A DNA stretch of 64,000 bases from Rhizobium leguminosarum (GCF_001652265.1 NZ_LWBS01000439.1:1-64000); one strand, 5' to 3'; positions 1 to 9,546 are shown, counted from the first letter of the stretch. The notes: generated by a model from the sequence alone, not told the origin. Translations and numbers: made by a program.

Positions 1-136
1 TCCACCGCTTCGGCGAAATCCCCATAGTGCCAAACAACCCGCGCCTTCGCTCAATCCGGCTTCAATGAGGTCCGATCAGTGAATGCCGCATGCCCAGCGC
101 CCGGACCTCACAGAACCCTCCAGATTCACTTCCTTT

Positions 137-1763
137 ATGACGAAGCGCCGCCTCCCCATGGCCGAGCATGCCGATACGCTGTCGCTGAAGGCGCTGCGGG
201 AATTGGTAACGGGACTTGTGGCGCGGGCCGATCGGGCAGAGATCCGGATTGAGGCGCTCGAGGCTGACAACCGAAAGCTTCGTCAAGAAAACGATCGGCT
301 GAGGATCGAGAACACCCGGCTGAAGGTCGATAACCAGCTTCTGCGCGACGAGATTGCGCGACTTAAAAACCTGCCGCCACGCCCACCGTTCACACCCTCG
401 GGTATGGACCAGGCAACGAGCGCCAAGGCGGTTGCCGGCAGCCGAAAGCCTGCCCGGCGTCGCGGGCCGAAGGGCGATACGGGGAGCGCCACGCGCGAAG
501 AGGTGCTGCCTGCCAGAGCCCCACCTGGATCGCGGTTTAAAGGCTACAAGGAATGCATGGTCCGTGATCTGGTCGTGCGGGCTGAAGTGGTGCGCTATCG
601 CCGCGAATGCTGGGTGACACCGGAAGGACGCACGATCATTGCGCCGCTGCCAGCAGGGATAAAGGGCGGCTACCCGCCAGTCTGCGTCGCTTCTGCCTGA
701 TGCTTCATAGCCATGGGCAAGTCACAACGCAGCGACTGACGACCTTGCTGAACGATGTCGGTGTCGAAATTACAGCGTCATCGCTAGCGATGATCGCGAC
801 CAAACGCCAGGTCATCCGGTTTTGACAGAGCGGCTGGACGGCTTTCATGCCGAGGATGCCGCCGTGCTGCATGCTGGCCTGGTCTCGGCTCCCTTTGTCA
901 CCGTCGACGACACAGGTGCCCGTCATGCCAACCGCAATTTCCATACGACACAGATCGGCGGCGAACATTTCACCGCCTTCCGCACGACGCTGTCGAAGTC
1001 GCGGCTGAACTTTCTGGCCCTGCTGCGCGGCAACTATCAGGACTATGTTCTCAATGATGCCGCCTTCACCTTTCTGGAAACCCGTCAGGTGGACCCCGCC
1101 CTTCTGGCGCATTTGAAGACATGTGAGCCGCGGCGGTTTGCCAATCAGGTTCCGTTTCTCGAGTATCTGGCCGCCAATGGTATCGACATCTTCGACAAGG
1201 ACATAGTCCGCCCGTTTGCCGAGGCCGGCATCTGGGGCGCCATCCGCCATCACGGTCTGGTCGGCAATGCGGTGATCGTGTCCGACGATGCCGGACAATT
1301 CCGCGTCGGCACTCATGCGCTGTGCTGGATCCACGCCGAGCGTTTGCTGCACAAAGCTGATGCCGGCGACGCCCGGCCAAGTGAAACACGTCGACACCCT
1401 GCGCGAGCTTGTCTGGCACTTTTACAAGGCCCTGAAAGCCTATCAGCGAAGACCTGATCCCCGTGCAGCCCGGAGCCTTCAGGCCGCAAGGCCGAACTGC
1501 TGCGGGTTCTGGAGCGGCCTGAAACCCCGCTCCATACCAATGCCTCGGAAAGAGATCTGCGCGGACTTGTCATCAAGCGAAAGATTTCCGGCGGCACGGT
1601 CAGTCGCAACGGTCAGCAGGCGCGTGACAGCATGCTCGGCCTGATGAAGACCTGCCAAAAGCTCGGCCTGTCGTTCTGGCACTATCTCGGCGATCGGCTG
1701 GGGATCGGTGACGAAGATCATCTTGTGGCACCCCTCGCCTCGATGGTTGCAGCACGCGCCTGA
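137..1763 (+). pseudogene. IS66-type transposase, broken by several frameshifts
   Basis: A DDE transposase of the IS66 type is recognisable but cannot be read in one frame. The N-terminal part (to about 675) holds a leucine-rich coiled coil with repeated N-R-L motifs. It continues in other frames around VTVDDTGARH (about 900) and ends with the typical tail NASERDLRG...VIKRKISGGT...KTCQKLGLSFW up to a TGA at 1761-1763. Frame changes lie near 675, 820, 1365-1380 and 1440-1470. No tnpA or tnpB partner is visible, so this is a dead remnant. The start is taken at the ATG at 137; one at 158 is also possible. Confidence 0.85.
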
Positions 1764-2228
1764 ACGCTCTCGATCCTTTGCGCAACTAGCACCCTGCTCT
1801 GGGTCAGACATGCTGACTGTGTCGGCATGGCCACCAAATCAGCCCCGCTTACCCCGGATCTGCGGCTCATTTCCAGCCGGTTGTGCGGCTTATCTCATTG
1901 ATATAACTACCATTGTACTGCTTTGTGGAATTGAAACTGGCCATAACTTCCTTCACTCTTCGTTAACCATAACACAGTTTCTAACCATCGATAAGTACTG
2001 GTTATCGATGGCTAGACATTCAGCGTCTGATCAGCTCTTATTGAGAGGCGCAACGACATTTTTGGCACCGATGCATCGAGTGACGAGGTTTCCATTCCTA
2101 CGCGTGCGAGGATTGTCTGGAACCCAGTATTCGCGGGCTTCGATTGATCTTGGAGGCAATTTGTACCGCCAGATTCCCTCTCAAAACTGCGAGTAGACGG
2201 GTTAGGATCTTTCGCCTATCGATTGCTT
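1764..2228. other. Gap, AT-richer, no convincing gene
   Basis: No open frame here resembles a protein. The stretch is AT-richer than its surroundings. It holds a short direct repeat, tgcggctcat at 1861-1870 and tgcggcttat at 1883-1892, of the kind seen at ends of IS21-type elements, so an IS end may lie here (weak). It also holds the strong inverted repeat at 1981-2015. Confidence 0.5.
1981..2015. repeat. 14-bp inverted repeat, 7-nt loop
   Basis: The left arm ctaaccatcgataa (1981-1994) and the right arm ttatcgatggctag (2002-2015) are inverted copies with one mismatch, around a 7-nt centre. No T-run follows, so it is not a classical terminator. It could be a recombinase core site, an operator or a transposon end; the sequence does not decide. 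Confidence 0.7.
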
Positions 2229-3137
2229 ATGAAATCGTCGCTCGAACATATGCCGCTTCGCAAGCAGCGAGAACTCGGCCGTGTTCTCGAGATCCTCCAT
2301 GAGGAATTCGAGGATGCGCTTAAGGAAGGCACGGCTGATTTCAAAAAGCGCGGCAGGATCCTGAAGATCATCCTGTTCGGCTCCTACGCCAAGGGTGGAT
2401 GGGTCGATGAACCATTCACGATGAAAGGGTATCGCTCCGACTTCGATCTCTTGATCATCGTCAACAACCGCAAGCTCTGCGAGTTCGCTGAATATTGGCA
2501 CAAGGCAGCCGATCGGCTGATCCACGATAAGTCAATCGAGACGCCGGTGAGTTTCATCGTCCACTCCCGTCGCGAGGTGAACACCTACCTAAAGGAAGGG
2601 CAATACTTCTTCTCGGATATCCGCAAGGAAGGCATCGTACTCTACGAACTTGACGATGAGCCCCTGCCGGAGCCCGAGCCACTCTCGACTGTGGATCGGC
2701 TGCGACTTGCAAAGGAACACTATGAGGACCGGTTCGTAGCAGCTGAGGAGTTCGCCGATTGGGCAGAATACGCCCGCACCAAGCAACAGCGAAAGAGAGC
2801 TGCTTTCGCATTACATCAATCGCTTGAACAGGCCTACTCTTGCGTTCTGCTCACTCTGACCAATTACGGCCAACCATCGCATAACATCAAATTCCTGCGC
2901 TCGCTCGCCGAGGAGCAGGACCGTCGGCTGGCCGAAGCCTTCCCGCGTGATGAGCACCGGGAACGTGCTTGGTTCAACACATTGAACGAAGCATATGTGA
3001 AAGCGCGCTATTCGAAACATTACGAGATCAGCGAGGAGGCGTTAGGCTGGCTTCACGAGCGAACAACCATGTTGCTGGAATTGGTCCGGACAGTTTGCTG
3101 CGAGCATCTCGAAAAGCTCAAACACACCAGCCAATAG
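2229..3137 (+). CDS. Nucleotidyltransferase-HEPN fusion protein
   Basis: A 302-residue protein. The N-terminal half has the minimal nucleotidyltransferase signature: GSYAKGGW at about residues 50-57 and SDFDLL at about 70-75, whose two Asp residues would bind metal. The C-terminal half (about 165-300) resembles a HEPN domain, including a YVKARYSKHY segment. NTase and HEPN proteins often form toxin-antitoxin pairs in which the NTase modifies the HEPN RNase; here both are in one chain. The ATG at 2229 is preferred over a TTG two codons earlier. It stands alone next to a dead IS element, as expected for a mobile defence or TA gene. The function is inference. Confidence 0.75.
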   Translation: MKSSLEHMPLRKQRELGRVLEILHEEFEDALKEGTADFKKRGRILKIILFGSYAKGGWVDEPFTMKGYRSDFDLLIIVNNRKLCEFAEYWHKAADRLIHDKSIETPVSFIVHSRREVNTYLKEGQYFFSDIRKEGIVLYELDDEPLPEPEPLSTVDRLRLAKEHYEDRFVAAEEFADWAEYARTKQQRKRAAFALHQSLEQAYSCVLLTLTNYGQPSHNIKFLRSLAEEQDRRLAEAFPRDEHRERAWFNTLNEAYVKARYSKHYEISEEALGWLHERTTMLLELVRTVCCEHLEKLKHTSQ

Positions 3138-3228
3138 CCGATGATGCCGATCGAGTCCAACGCCACGATCGAGAAGTGGAACCGGCGCGCAGCCTGGAAC
3201 GTTTAGAGAACGAATTCAGGAGGCCATC

Positions 3229-3444
3229 ATGAACGACAATCCGAAAACCGCTACATCGTCAAACACACAGAAGGACCCCGACGATTGGGTCAGCGGCGAT
3301 GAGCCGATGACCGGTGCGCAGCGGTCCTATCTAAAGACCTTATCCGAACAGGCGCACCAGCCAGACGCCTATGCCGACGATCTGACCAAGGCGGAAGCGT
3401 CCAAGAGAATCGACGAGCTGAAACAGTCGCTCGGCTTGGAGTGA
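3229..3444 (+). CDS. DUF3072 family small protein
   Basis: A 71-residue acidic protein with a clear ribosome site (caggagg) before the ATG. The core MTGAQRSYLKTLSEQA...KAEASKRIDEL matches the DUF3072 pattern, a short helical domain common in rhizobia and actinobacteria with no known function. It has no signal peptide or membrane segment. It lies 91 nt after the HEPN gene on the same strand and converges on the virB operon. Confidence 0.8.
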   Translation: MNDNPKTATSSNTQKDPDDWVSGDEPMTGAQRSYLKTLSEQAHQPDAYADDLTKAEASKRIDELKQSLGLE

Positions 3445-3605
3445 GCGACCGCCCGGCGACAAGCGGCTGTTTGAAGCCGAGCGCCGAAGAAGAAACTTCT
3501 GCGCGCCGCAATATTCTGATCGCCCAACGGCGAAAGAACGAGACCATTAGACCTGCAGCTCGGCGGACCAGCTCCACGTGATTGTTGGCGCAAGGACTTT
3601 CCCCG

Positions 3606-4646
3606 TTAGCCAGCGTGCCGATCGCCACGAGCAACATCGACGGTCTTGGTTCCCTCAGCGCCCCGATAGTAGATTTCAGTCACCCGAAACCGACCATCGA
3701 TGCGTTTGCACTGGACGATGACGTCGATCGCGATCTTCAGAATCTCGCGTATGTCGTTTCGCTCCAGATCTCGCCCGCCGTCGGATTCCTTCACCAGCAG
3801 TGCCAGCTGTTCGAATGCCAGCCTGGCCGAGTCGGCGTGGACGGTGGTGATCGACCCCGGATGGCCTGAATTCACGTTGCGAATGTAGTAGAACGCGGTT
3901 CCGTCGCGCAGTTCCTGCAGAAGAATTCGATCCGGACGCATGCGCAGGCAGGATTCAAGGAGATCTTTCGCCCCGACCTTTGCCAGGCCCTGGCCGCCCT
4001 TCGAATAGAAGAGGCGGACATGGTTGGGTTGCGGGATGACGAGCTCCGGCGTGTCCTCGATGGAGATGATCCGCTCGCTCGAAGGGATATGGCGGATCAA
4101 CGCCTTTGAAAGGGTCGTTTTGCCCGAGCCCGTCGCCCCGGAGATGATGATATTCTTGCGCGCATGGACCGCCTCTCGAAGAAATGCGGGGTATGACCCT
4201 CTTCGATAGAGTTCAAGGAGCCTACGGTCCACTGGTGGGATGCCCGCCTCCTCCCTTGCCACATCGGCGAACAAGCCGCCTTGATCGAGGTCGTTCAGGC
4301 TCAGCGACACCGACGAGGGCTTTCTGATCGTGATGCTGACCGTTCCCCTCGTCGTGGCGGGTGGGATGACGATCTGGATGCGCTCGTCGCCCGGCAGCGT
4401 TGCCGAAAGAATGGGCCCGGTTTCGTCGATCGACTGGTTGGAATAGCTGGCAACAGCCCGCGCCAGGCGCATCAGCTTGTCAAACGATAGCTCCGGCAGA
4501 TCGTGGGTTTGCCAGCCGGTCGTGCCCTCCGTGACCACCTGGGTTGGCCAGTTGACGATGATCTCGTAGAGGGACTTGTCGCGCAGGAAGGGCGACAGTG
4601 GTACCAGCAGTTCGCGCACGACGCCGGAGTCGGCTCCCTCACTCAT
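3606..4646 (-). CDS. virB11: VirB11 type IV secretion ATPase
   Basis: A 346-residue hexameric traffic ATPase that powers pilus assembly and substrate transfer at the inner face of the inner membrane. The Walker A motif GATGSGKTT lies at about residues 170-178, followed by IEDTPEL (Asp box) and HPGSITTVHAD (His box). Length is normal for VirB11. A TTG at 4694 would overlap virB10 by 41 nt; the ATG at 4646, 7 nt after the virB10 stop, is the better start. It is the last gene of the operon. Confidence 0.93.
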   Translation of the reverse strand: MSEGADSGVVRELLVPLSPFLRDKSLYEIIVNWPTQVVTEGTTGWQTHDLPELSFDKLMRLARAVASYSNQSIDETGPILSATLPGDERIQIVIPPATTRGTVSITIRKPSSVSLSLNDLDQGGLFADVAREEAGIPPVDRRLLELYRRGSYPAFLREAVHARKNIIISGATGSGKTTLSKALIRHIPSSERIISIEDTPELVIPQPNHVRLFYSKGGQGLAKVGAKDLLESCLRMRPDRILLQELRDGTAFYYIRNVNSGHPGSITTVHADSARLAFEQLALLVKESDGGRDLERNDIREILKIAIDVIVQCKRIDGRFRVTEIYYRGAEGTKTVDVARGDRHAG

Positions 4647-4653
4647 TGCCGGG

Positions 4654-5826
4654 CTATTTCGTGACAAGGGTCGAGGCTGGACTGAAATCGCCAAGTACCG
4701 CCCGATCGTAGATGCGATTGCGCGGTTCGCTCACGCGAAGCCGATAGACGCCCGAGAAATCGAGATCACGCGCCACGAAGATCGAGACCAGCTCTCCTTG
4801 ATGTTTCAACAGCGTCGGCGGTATGTTGATCGACTGCTCGACGGCGATGGTCGCGGCCTGCTTGCCGGCGCTGGTCGTGTTGTCTGCCTCGACATCGCTA
4901 TCCTGCAGCTGGCTGTTGGCATAGGAGGTCACATCGCCGACGATCGATAACAGGATTGCGCTTCCAAAACGCTCCCACCAATGGGTATCGACATAGCCGT
5001 CGACACCGGCGCGCCCAAGGGCGTCGGTCGCCGGCGATGCCAGGGTGATGATCACTCCCGTCGGTGTCTTTGCCCGGCTCCAGAGAACAAACAGCCGTTT
5101 CTGACCGCGGCGGAGGCCGCCACGATATTCGCCGACGACCTGCGTGCCCTTCTCCATCAGCACGACGCGGCCGTTGTCCGACAGGATGTCGCGGTTGATG
5201 ACACAGCTGGTGAACCCGGGCTGGTCGGAGGACAGCGCCGTCTCCAGGACGCAAGGAATGGAGGTCCCCATGGCGACGATGAAGTCGCGATTGCCAAGGG
5301 TTCCTGCACGCGAGCCCTGCAGCTGTGTCGGCGCCAGCATGCGATTGAAGCGCTGGTCCTCGTTTTCCGCCTGCGCGCCGAGACCGCTCGGGCTGTTTCC
5401 GAATGGAACGTAGTTCGACGCGGTATCGGCACCGGGATCCTGGTCTCGAGCATGGGGCTGGGGGGATTTTTCACCACTGTAGGCGATGACCGGCGCTCGG
5501 CGGGCAGCATCGAGAAGCTTCTCATCCTCGCCGTCCTGCTCGGGCATTCCGGGCGTCGGCAGGATTGATTCCGGCGGCGTCGTGACGGGTTGGACCGGCT
5601 CCTTCGCCGGCTCGAAATCGGATGTCTGGCGAATGACGACGCGTTCGGGCTGGACGGCGTCGGTGGGCTTATCCTGCCCGCGCATCGACCAGAGCGCAAA
5701 GCCGACGAAGGCGATGATTGCCAGCGCCACCACGCCACGTCTCACCGTCGGATTGGTGTCGAGGCTCCGGCCGGTCGACGTTTGCGCGCGCTCACCAGGA
5801 ATTTGGGTGCTCTCTTCCTCGGCCAT
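4654..5826 (-). CDS. virB10: VirB10 type IV secretion channel protein
   Basis: A 390-residue TrbI/VirB10 protein that spans the envelope and links the inner-membrane ATPases to the outer-membrane core. It has a short cytosolic N-terminus, one membrane segment (about 30-48, VVALAIIAFVGFALW), a proline-rich periplasmic stretch (about 65-130) and a C-terminal beta-barrel domain with the conserved IPCVLETAL and GSAILLSIVGD segments. An excellent ribosome site (aggagg) overlaps the end of virB9. Confidence 0.93.
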   Translation of the reverse strand: MAEEESTQIPGERAQTSTGRSLDTNPTVRRGVVALAIIAFVGFALWSMRGQDKPTDAVQPERVVIRQTSDFEPAKEPVQPVTTPPESILPTPGMPEQDGEDEKLLDAARRAPVIAYSGEKSPQPHARDQDPGADTASNYVPFGNSPSGLGAQAENEDQRFNRMLAPTQLQGSRAGTLGNRDFIVAMGTSIPCVLETALSSDQPGFTSCVINRDILSDNGRVVLMEKGTQVVGEYRGGLRRGQKRLFVLWSRAKTPTGVIITLASPATDALGRAGVDGYVDTHWWERFGSAILLSIVGDVTSYANSQLQDSDVEADNTTSAGKQAATIAVEQSINIPPTLLKHQGELVSIFVARDLDFSGVYRLRVSEPRNRIYDRAVLGDFSPASTLVTK

Positions 5827-5835
5827 GACGTCCTC

Positions 5836-6690
5836 CTATTGTCCTGTCGCAGCCTGGGTCTTCACAACACGCTCGACCGAAGGTGAGGTCGTATTGGTGT
5901 CTGGATTGATGCCGATCCGATCAAAGGCCTCGTTGAAGACGCACAGCACGTCGCCTCCCCTGCGCAGGATGAACTTGCGGCTGATCGCGTGCACCAGCAC
6001 CAGGTTGTTATCGACCGACTTCGGCACCAGGCTCTCGCTGCCGTCGGAATTTTCCATGTAGATTGCCGGCATTTCCTGGTTGCCGGCAAAGGCGAAGGTG
6101 GTGACCTTGCCGTTGTCGTAGACTGCCTGCGGTTCAAGTGCCGCGGACCCTTGCGCCGAATAGCGCCAGTTGCGTGGCCCATAGGCTTCGTGAAGAGCAA
6201 GAACCTTGTCCGCTTCGCCGGCCTGAGCCGCTTGCGCACGAGCAGCGGCATCGAGCCTGCGGCGTTCGGCCTCGTCGACGGGATAGCGATACTTCACATA
6301 GAAGTAGGTGTTCTGCCCGGCCTCGACGGTGCCATCGCGAACCGTCAGCTCCATCTGGTAGCTGCGGGTAGATCCGTCTCGACGGGTCGTGACGACCGAG
6401 ATGTTGGTCACGGGCTGGTTTTCGCGGGGCTTCAGGAACAGGATATTGCCGGCAGGCGCCACTTCCCATGCGACGCTGTTGCCGAGCGCGACGTGGGCGA
6501 TCTCCTCGTCGGCGGCGAACTCGATCTGCACCGAAGACCGCAAGGTGCCGACGATCTTCGTGATGTTATAGGGCTGGTAGTCGACGAAACGGATGCGGCT
6601 ATCCTGCGATGCGCCGCGCGGAATATCGAGTGCGTACGCCGTCGTGGAGAGGCCGGCAACAAGAAGGGCGACCAGGAAACTCTGCTTCAA
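5836..6690 (-). CDS. virB9: VirB9 outer-membrane core complex protein
   Basis: A 284-residue VirB9/CagX/TrbG protein. It has an N-terminal signal peptide (about 1-20, ending TTAYA) and the family's conserved beta domains (DSRIRFVDYQP, NWRYSAQG, FILRRGGDVLCVFNEAFD). With VirB7 and VirB10 it forms the outer-membrane pore. The start codon is TTG, overlapping the virB8 stop as TTGA, with GGAGG about ten bases upstream, which indicates translational coupling. Confidence 0.93.
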   Translation of the reverse strand: MKQSFLVALLVAGLSTTAYALDIPRGASQDSRIRFVDYQPYNITKIVGTLRSSVQIEFAADEEIAHVALGNSVAWEVAPAGNILFLKPRENQPVTNISVVTTRRDGSTRSYQMELTVRDGTVEAGQNTYFYVKYRYPVDEAERRRLDAAARAQAAQAGEADKVLALHEAYGPRNWRYSAQGSAALEPQAVYDNGKVTTFAFAGNQEMPAIYMENSDGSESLVPKSVDNNLVLVHAISRKFILRRGGDVLCVFNEAFDRIGINPDTNTTSPSVERVVKTQAATGQ

Positions 6691-7358
6691 TTGATGGCCT
6701 CCGGATCGGCGCGATATTCACTGACGGCGAAACCAAGCGGATTGGTCAGCCGGTCGGTTGAGGACATCGGCGCGTTGACATAAGAGAAAGTGAGCGTCGC
6801 CACCCAATGGGTGGTCCTGACGTCGTCACCGCGGGTGACAGTCCTGGTATAGCGAACCGAAGCCACATTCGCGTTGATCAGCGAGATCGAGACGACGTTG
6901 ATGCGTGACGTCGTGCCGCGGCCATAGATATTTTGCGGCGAGTCCGGGTTGCTGCCCCGATAGACCGTTGCAAAACGCGCCTGCTCCGGCTGGGTCGAGA
7001 GCAGGGCGACCGTTCGAAAATTCTCCTCGGCCTCGCTCCAGACATAGGCTTCCCGCGCACGCACATACTTGGCGGCAAAATACTTGGTCACCGCCTCGTC
7101 ATAGCTGCCGGCAGTCGAAGTCAGTGCCGAGACGACGTCGACGATGCCGGTCGAATTATCGACCCGAACCACGAACGGCTCGACCGTCTTCAAGGGCGTG
7201 AGGCCGGCAACCGCGACGATCGAAGTGGCGGCAAGCACGCTTGCGGCGATCGCGATGGACCATGCGATGCGCGCCGACCGCTCCACCTGGATAAGCCGAT
7301 CCTGATCGAAGCGGCGCGCCTTGTCGAAATAGCTCTTCAGACTGTCCTCATTCACCAT
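6687..7358 (-). CDS. virB8: VirB8 inner-membrane assembly factor
   Basis: A 223-residue bitopic protein: a short cytosolic N-terminus, one membrane segment (about 30-50) and a periplasmic NTF2-like domain with EPFVVRVDNSTG and the late Y-x-A-x-P type region. VirB8 nucleates the secretion complex and contacts VirB9 and VirB10. Its ATG lies one base after the virB7 stop and its stop overlaps the virB9 start, so these genes are tightly coupled. Confidence 0.92.
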   Translation of the reverse strand: MVNEDSLKSYFDKARRFDQDRLIQVERSARIAWSIAIAASVLAATSIVAVAGLTPLKTVEPFVVRVDNSTGIVDVVSALTSTAGSYDEAVTKYFAAKYVRAREAYVWSEAEENFRTVALLSTQPEQARFATVYRGSNPDSPQNIYGRGTTSRINVVSISLINANVASVRYTRTVTRGDDVRTTHWVATLTFSYVNAPMSSTDRLTNPLGFAVSEYRADPEAIN

Positions 7359-7359
7359 C

Positions 7360-7641
7360 TCACCCCTCCCGGCATGACCGATAGGAACCGACGACGTCGA
7401 AATGCGCGAAGGCGGCAGGTTCCTCCGTCAGCGGCTCTTCACCATAGGAAGACACCTGTCCGGTCGCCGTCGCCGGCACTGCGTCATTGCCGCTCTTGGC
7501 GGGCTTGTTGTCCTCCCACTGCCACATGGCGCGGTTGAGCGGCCGGCGCGAATAGCCATCGCATCTGGGCAAAGGGTGGGACCTCGATGCGCAGCCAGTG
7601 AGCTCCATCCCAAGGAGGAGCGAGATGATAATGCGGATCAT
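7360..7641 (-). CDS. virB7: VirB7-like lipoprotein
   Basis: A 93-residue predicted lipoprotein. The ATG at 7641 starts a hydrophobic signal (IRIIISLLLGMELTGC) with lipobox LTGC, giving a lipidated Cys at residue 16. Its place between virB6 and virB8 and the lipobox match VirB7, which stabilises VirB9 in the outer membrane. It is longer than the classical VirB7 of about 50 residues and has extra Cys residues. A longer frame reaching into virB6 is not the real gene. Confidence 0.72.
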   Translation of the reverse strand: MIRIIISLLLGMELTGCASRSHPLPRCDGYSRRPLNRAMWQWEDNKPAKSGNDAVPATATGQVSSYGEEPLTEEPAAFAHFDVVGSYRSCREG

Positions 7642-7693
7642 TGAAATGCAAACCTCTGAAACGTTTGTCGTGGAGAATGCAGCGTCCGGTCCC

Positions 7694-8614
7694 TCAAGAT
7701 CTGAGGCGGCGGCTGACGAAACGGGCACCCCGCCCAACCGCTCTGGTGCCATGCGAGGCGGCCCAGGCAAGGGTGCTTTCATGGGCGTCTCGGCTGGCAC
7801 CATAGCCGTAGGTCAAAGACGCCCCGCCCGCCGCGAGCGCCGAGGCAATGCCGGGCAGCTGGTAGAAAACGTAGAGAGCGGCCAGGCAGATGGCGCAAAG
7901 GGCGACCGGACGCATCATGACATCCGTGTAGCTTTCGATTGCCGTGAAGGTCGTGTCGATACAGCTGATCAGCAGTGAACCGATGGCGACGACCAGGACC
8001 TGGAGAATGACGAAATTGGCGAGCTGACCAATCCAGGATTCGGTGAAACGACGGGTGGACTGGAACATTGCAAGCGCGACGAAGATTGGGCCGATCGCCA
8101 GCACGATAGCAAGCGCCAGCCTGGCATAGAGCGAGACGATATAGCCGATCGCCGCCACGGTGAAGCTCGCGCCGATGGCCATCATTCCGCCGATGCCGTT
8201 GACGATGTCGGCGGGCCAAGTGGCGCGCGCCCAGATGTCCTGAGCACATTTCTGGCCCTTGTCGAGCAGGCTGTCGAATGTGGAAGCACTCGGCGCCGTC
8301 CCCGAGTTCAGCGCCTGCGAAATCTCGCGCGGCAGCGTGTCGAAGAAGATGTTGGTGACGTAGGTCTGATACTCGCTGGCGTTGCGCACCAGCATGACGA
8401 TGATGGCAAGTTTCATCGCCCGAAAAGCGAATTCGAGAATGGGCTCCTGGACCGAGCCCCGCAGGACAAGGTAACCATAGAGCACGACGTAGAGCGTCAG
8501 CGCCGCGGTAACCGGGCCGCCGATCCAGCTGGCGATGTTCGATGTGCCCGACGAGATGAAATTTTCCAGCGGCGCCTCGAACTGGCCGTCGACGAAGCTG
8601 AAGACCTGGTACAT
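7694..8614 (-). CDS. virB6: VirB6 polytopic membrane protein
   Basis: A 306-residue TrbL/VirB6 protein with about five to six membrane segments, including VAAIGYIVSLYARLALAI and FVILQVLVVAIGSLL. The family forms part of the inner-membrane DNA translocation channel. It starts 3 nt after the eexN-like gene and is followed after 52 nt by virB7. Confidence 0.9.
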   Translation of the reverse strand: MYQVFSFVDGQFEAPLENFISSGTSNIASWIGGPVTAALTLYVVLYGYLVLRGSVQEPILEFAFRAMKLAIIVMLVRNASEYQTYVTNIFFDTLPREISQALNSGTAPSASTFDSLLDKGQKCAQDIWARATWPADIVNGIGGMMAIGASFTVAAIGYIVSLYARLALAIVLAIGPIFVALAMFQSTRRFTESWIGQLANFVILQVLVVAIGSLLISCIDTTFTAIESYTDVMMRPVALCAICLAALYVFYQLPGIASALAAGGASLTYGYGASRDAHESTLAWAASHGTRAVGRGARFVSRRLRS

Positions 8615-8617
8615 AGC

Positions 8618-8851
8618 TCAGCCTCCAAGTGCCCTGTTCATGCGTTCAAGCCGCAGCTTCCAGTCCGCCGCCGCGGCGTTTTGACAATTGGGCGTCTGAC
8701 GCAAAGCGCCAGGGTTGTTGCGGCATTCACTTGTGATCTTCGCCAGCAGGACCTCATCAGCCATCAGCTCGTCGACGGTGTAGATCCTGTCTTCGTCGCC
8801 GAAGCAGCCGGAAAGGGTGAGCACGAGGATGCCAAGCAGGAGATGTTTCAT
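8618..8851 (-). CDS. EexN-like entry-exclusion lipoprotein
   Basis: A 77-residue predicted lipoprotein: signal KHLLLGILVLTLSGC with lipobox LSGC, then IYTVDELMADEVLL and a pair of Cys (SEC, PNC) typical of the EexN family. Such proteins sit between virB5 and virB6 in conjugative systems and block uptake of the same plasmid from another donor. The ATG overlaps the virB5 stop (ATGA). The location argues for a plasmid-transfer system rather than an effector system. Confidence 0.8.
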   Translation of the reverse strand: MKHLLLGILVLTLSGCFGDEDRIYTVDELMADEVLLAKITSECRNNPGALRQTPNCQNAAAADWKLRLERMNRALGG

Positions 8852-9546
8852 TTGAGCGCCTCTCCCATGGCATCGAGGCGCTTGCGCCAATCCTCGGCCT
8901 TGCGCTGGTCGTCGACCTGAACCTCAGCCTGCTGGACCATCTGCAGGGCCTGCATACGCAGCACGTCGGTCTGCAGGAATGCGGTTTCGGCCTGCAGCCG
9001 TGCCTGAAGATCGGCGATATCCTTGGCATCGGCGGCACTGGAGATCTGCTGGCGCAGCTGATCGATGCCGTCGATGCGCTTGGTGGCGGCATCGTAGATC
9101 TGCTGACCGAGGCTCATCTGGCCGGCATTGCGGTTCTGGGCGCGCGCCAGTTCTTGCGCATAGAAGTCATTGGCATCGGTGCGATAGGTGGAATTATTCT
9201 CAAGGAATTTCGAAGCGGAGGTGCCGAAGACCCCGTTGCCCGAGCCTTTCAGCAGCCCTTCGATGGCATCAAAATTCTGCGGCAACGCCTTCCGGATCGA
9301 AGGGTCGTTCAGCAGGCCGGCGACATCGGCCATGTTGGTGACCTTGTTCAGCGATGCGTAAAGCTGCTGGGCCTGCTGAAGCTGTTGATTGAGTGCATCG
9401 AGCTGTGATTTCAGCTGGGTGATGCTTTCGATCTGCTTGGCGATCGCCGTCTCATCGATGACCGGAATGCCCTGTGCGAATGCCGTTCCGACCGGCAACA
9501 GTCCAGCCATCATCGCCAGATAAAATCTTATTCTGACCCTTTGCAT
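8848..9546 (-). CDS. virB5: VirB5 minor pilin
   Basis: A 232-residue secreted protein with a signal peptide (to about residue 24, ending TAFA) and long helices rich in Gln/Leu (QLKSQLDALNQQLQQAQQLY), as in the VirB5/TraC three-helix bundle at the pilus tip. The ATG overlaps the virB4 stop (TGATG). The frame is open further upstream inside virB4, but that extension is not part of the gene. Confidence 0.9.
   Translation of the reverse strand: MQRVRIRFYLAMMAGLLPVGTAFAQGIPVIDETAIAKQIESITQLKSQLDALNQQLQQAQQLYASLNKVTNMADVAGLLNDPSIRKALPQNFDAIEGLLKGSGNGVFGTSASKFLENNSTYRTDANDFYAQELARAQNRNAGQMSLGQQIYDAATKRIDGIDQLRQQISSAADAKDIADLQARLQAETAFLQTDVLRMQALQMVQQAEVQVDDQRKAEDWRKRLDAMGEALK

Noticed and set aside
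1708..2196. Plus-strand open frame of 162 codons
   Set aside because: It begins inside the transposase remnant and crosses the AT-rich gap; no motif, no ribosome site.
7642..7803. N-terminal extension of virB7
   Set aside because: It overlaps the virB6 end and would bury the lipoprotein signal; the ATG at 7641 begins a proper lipobox signal.
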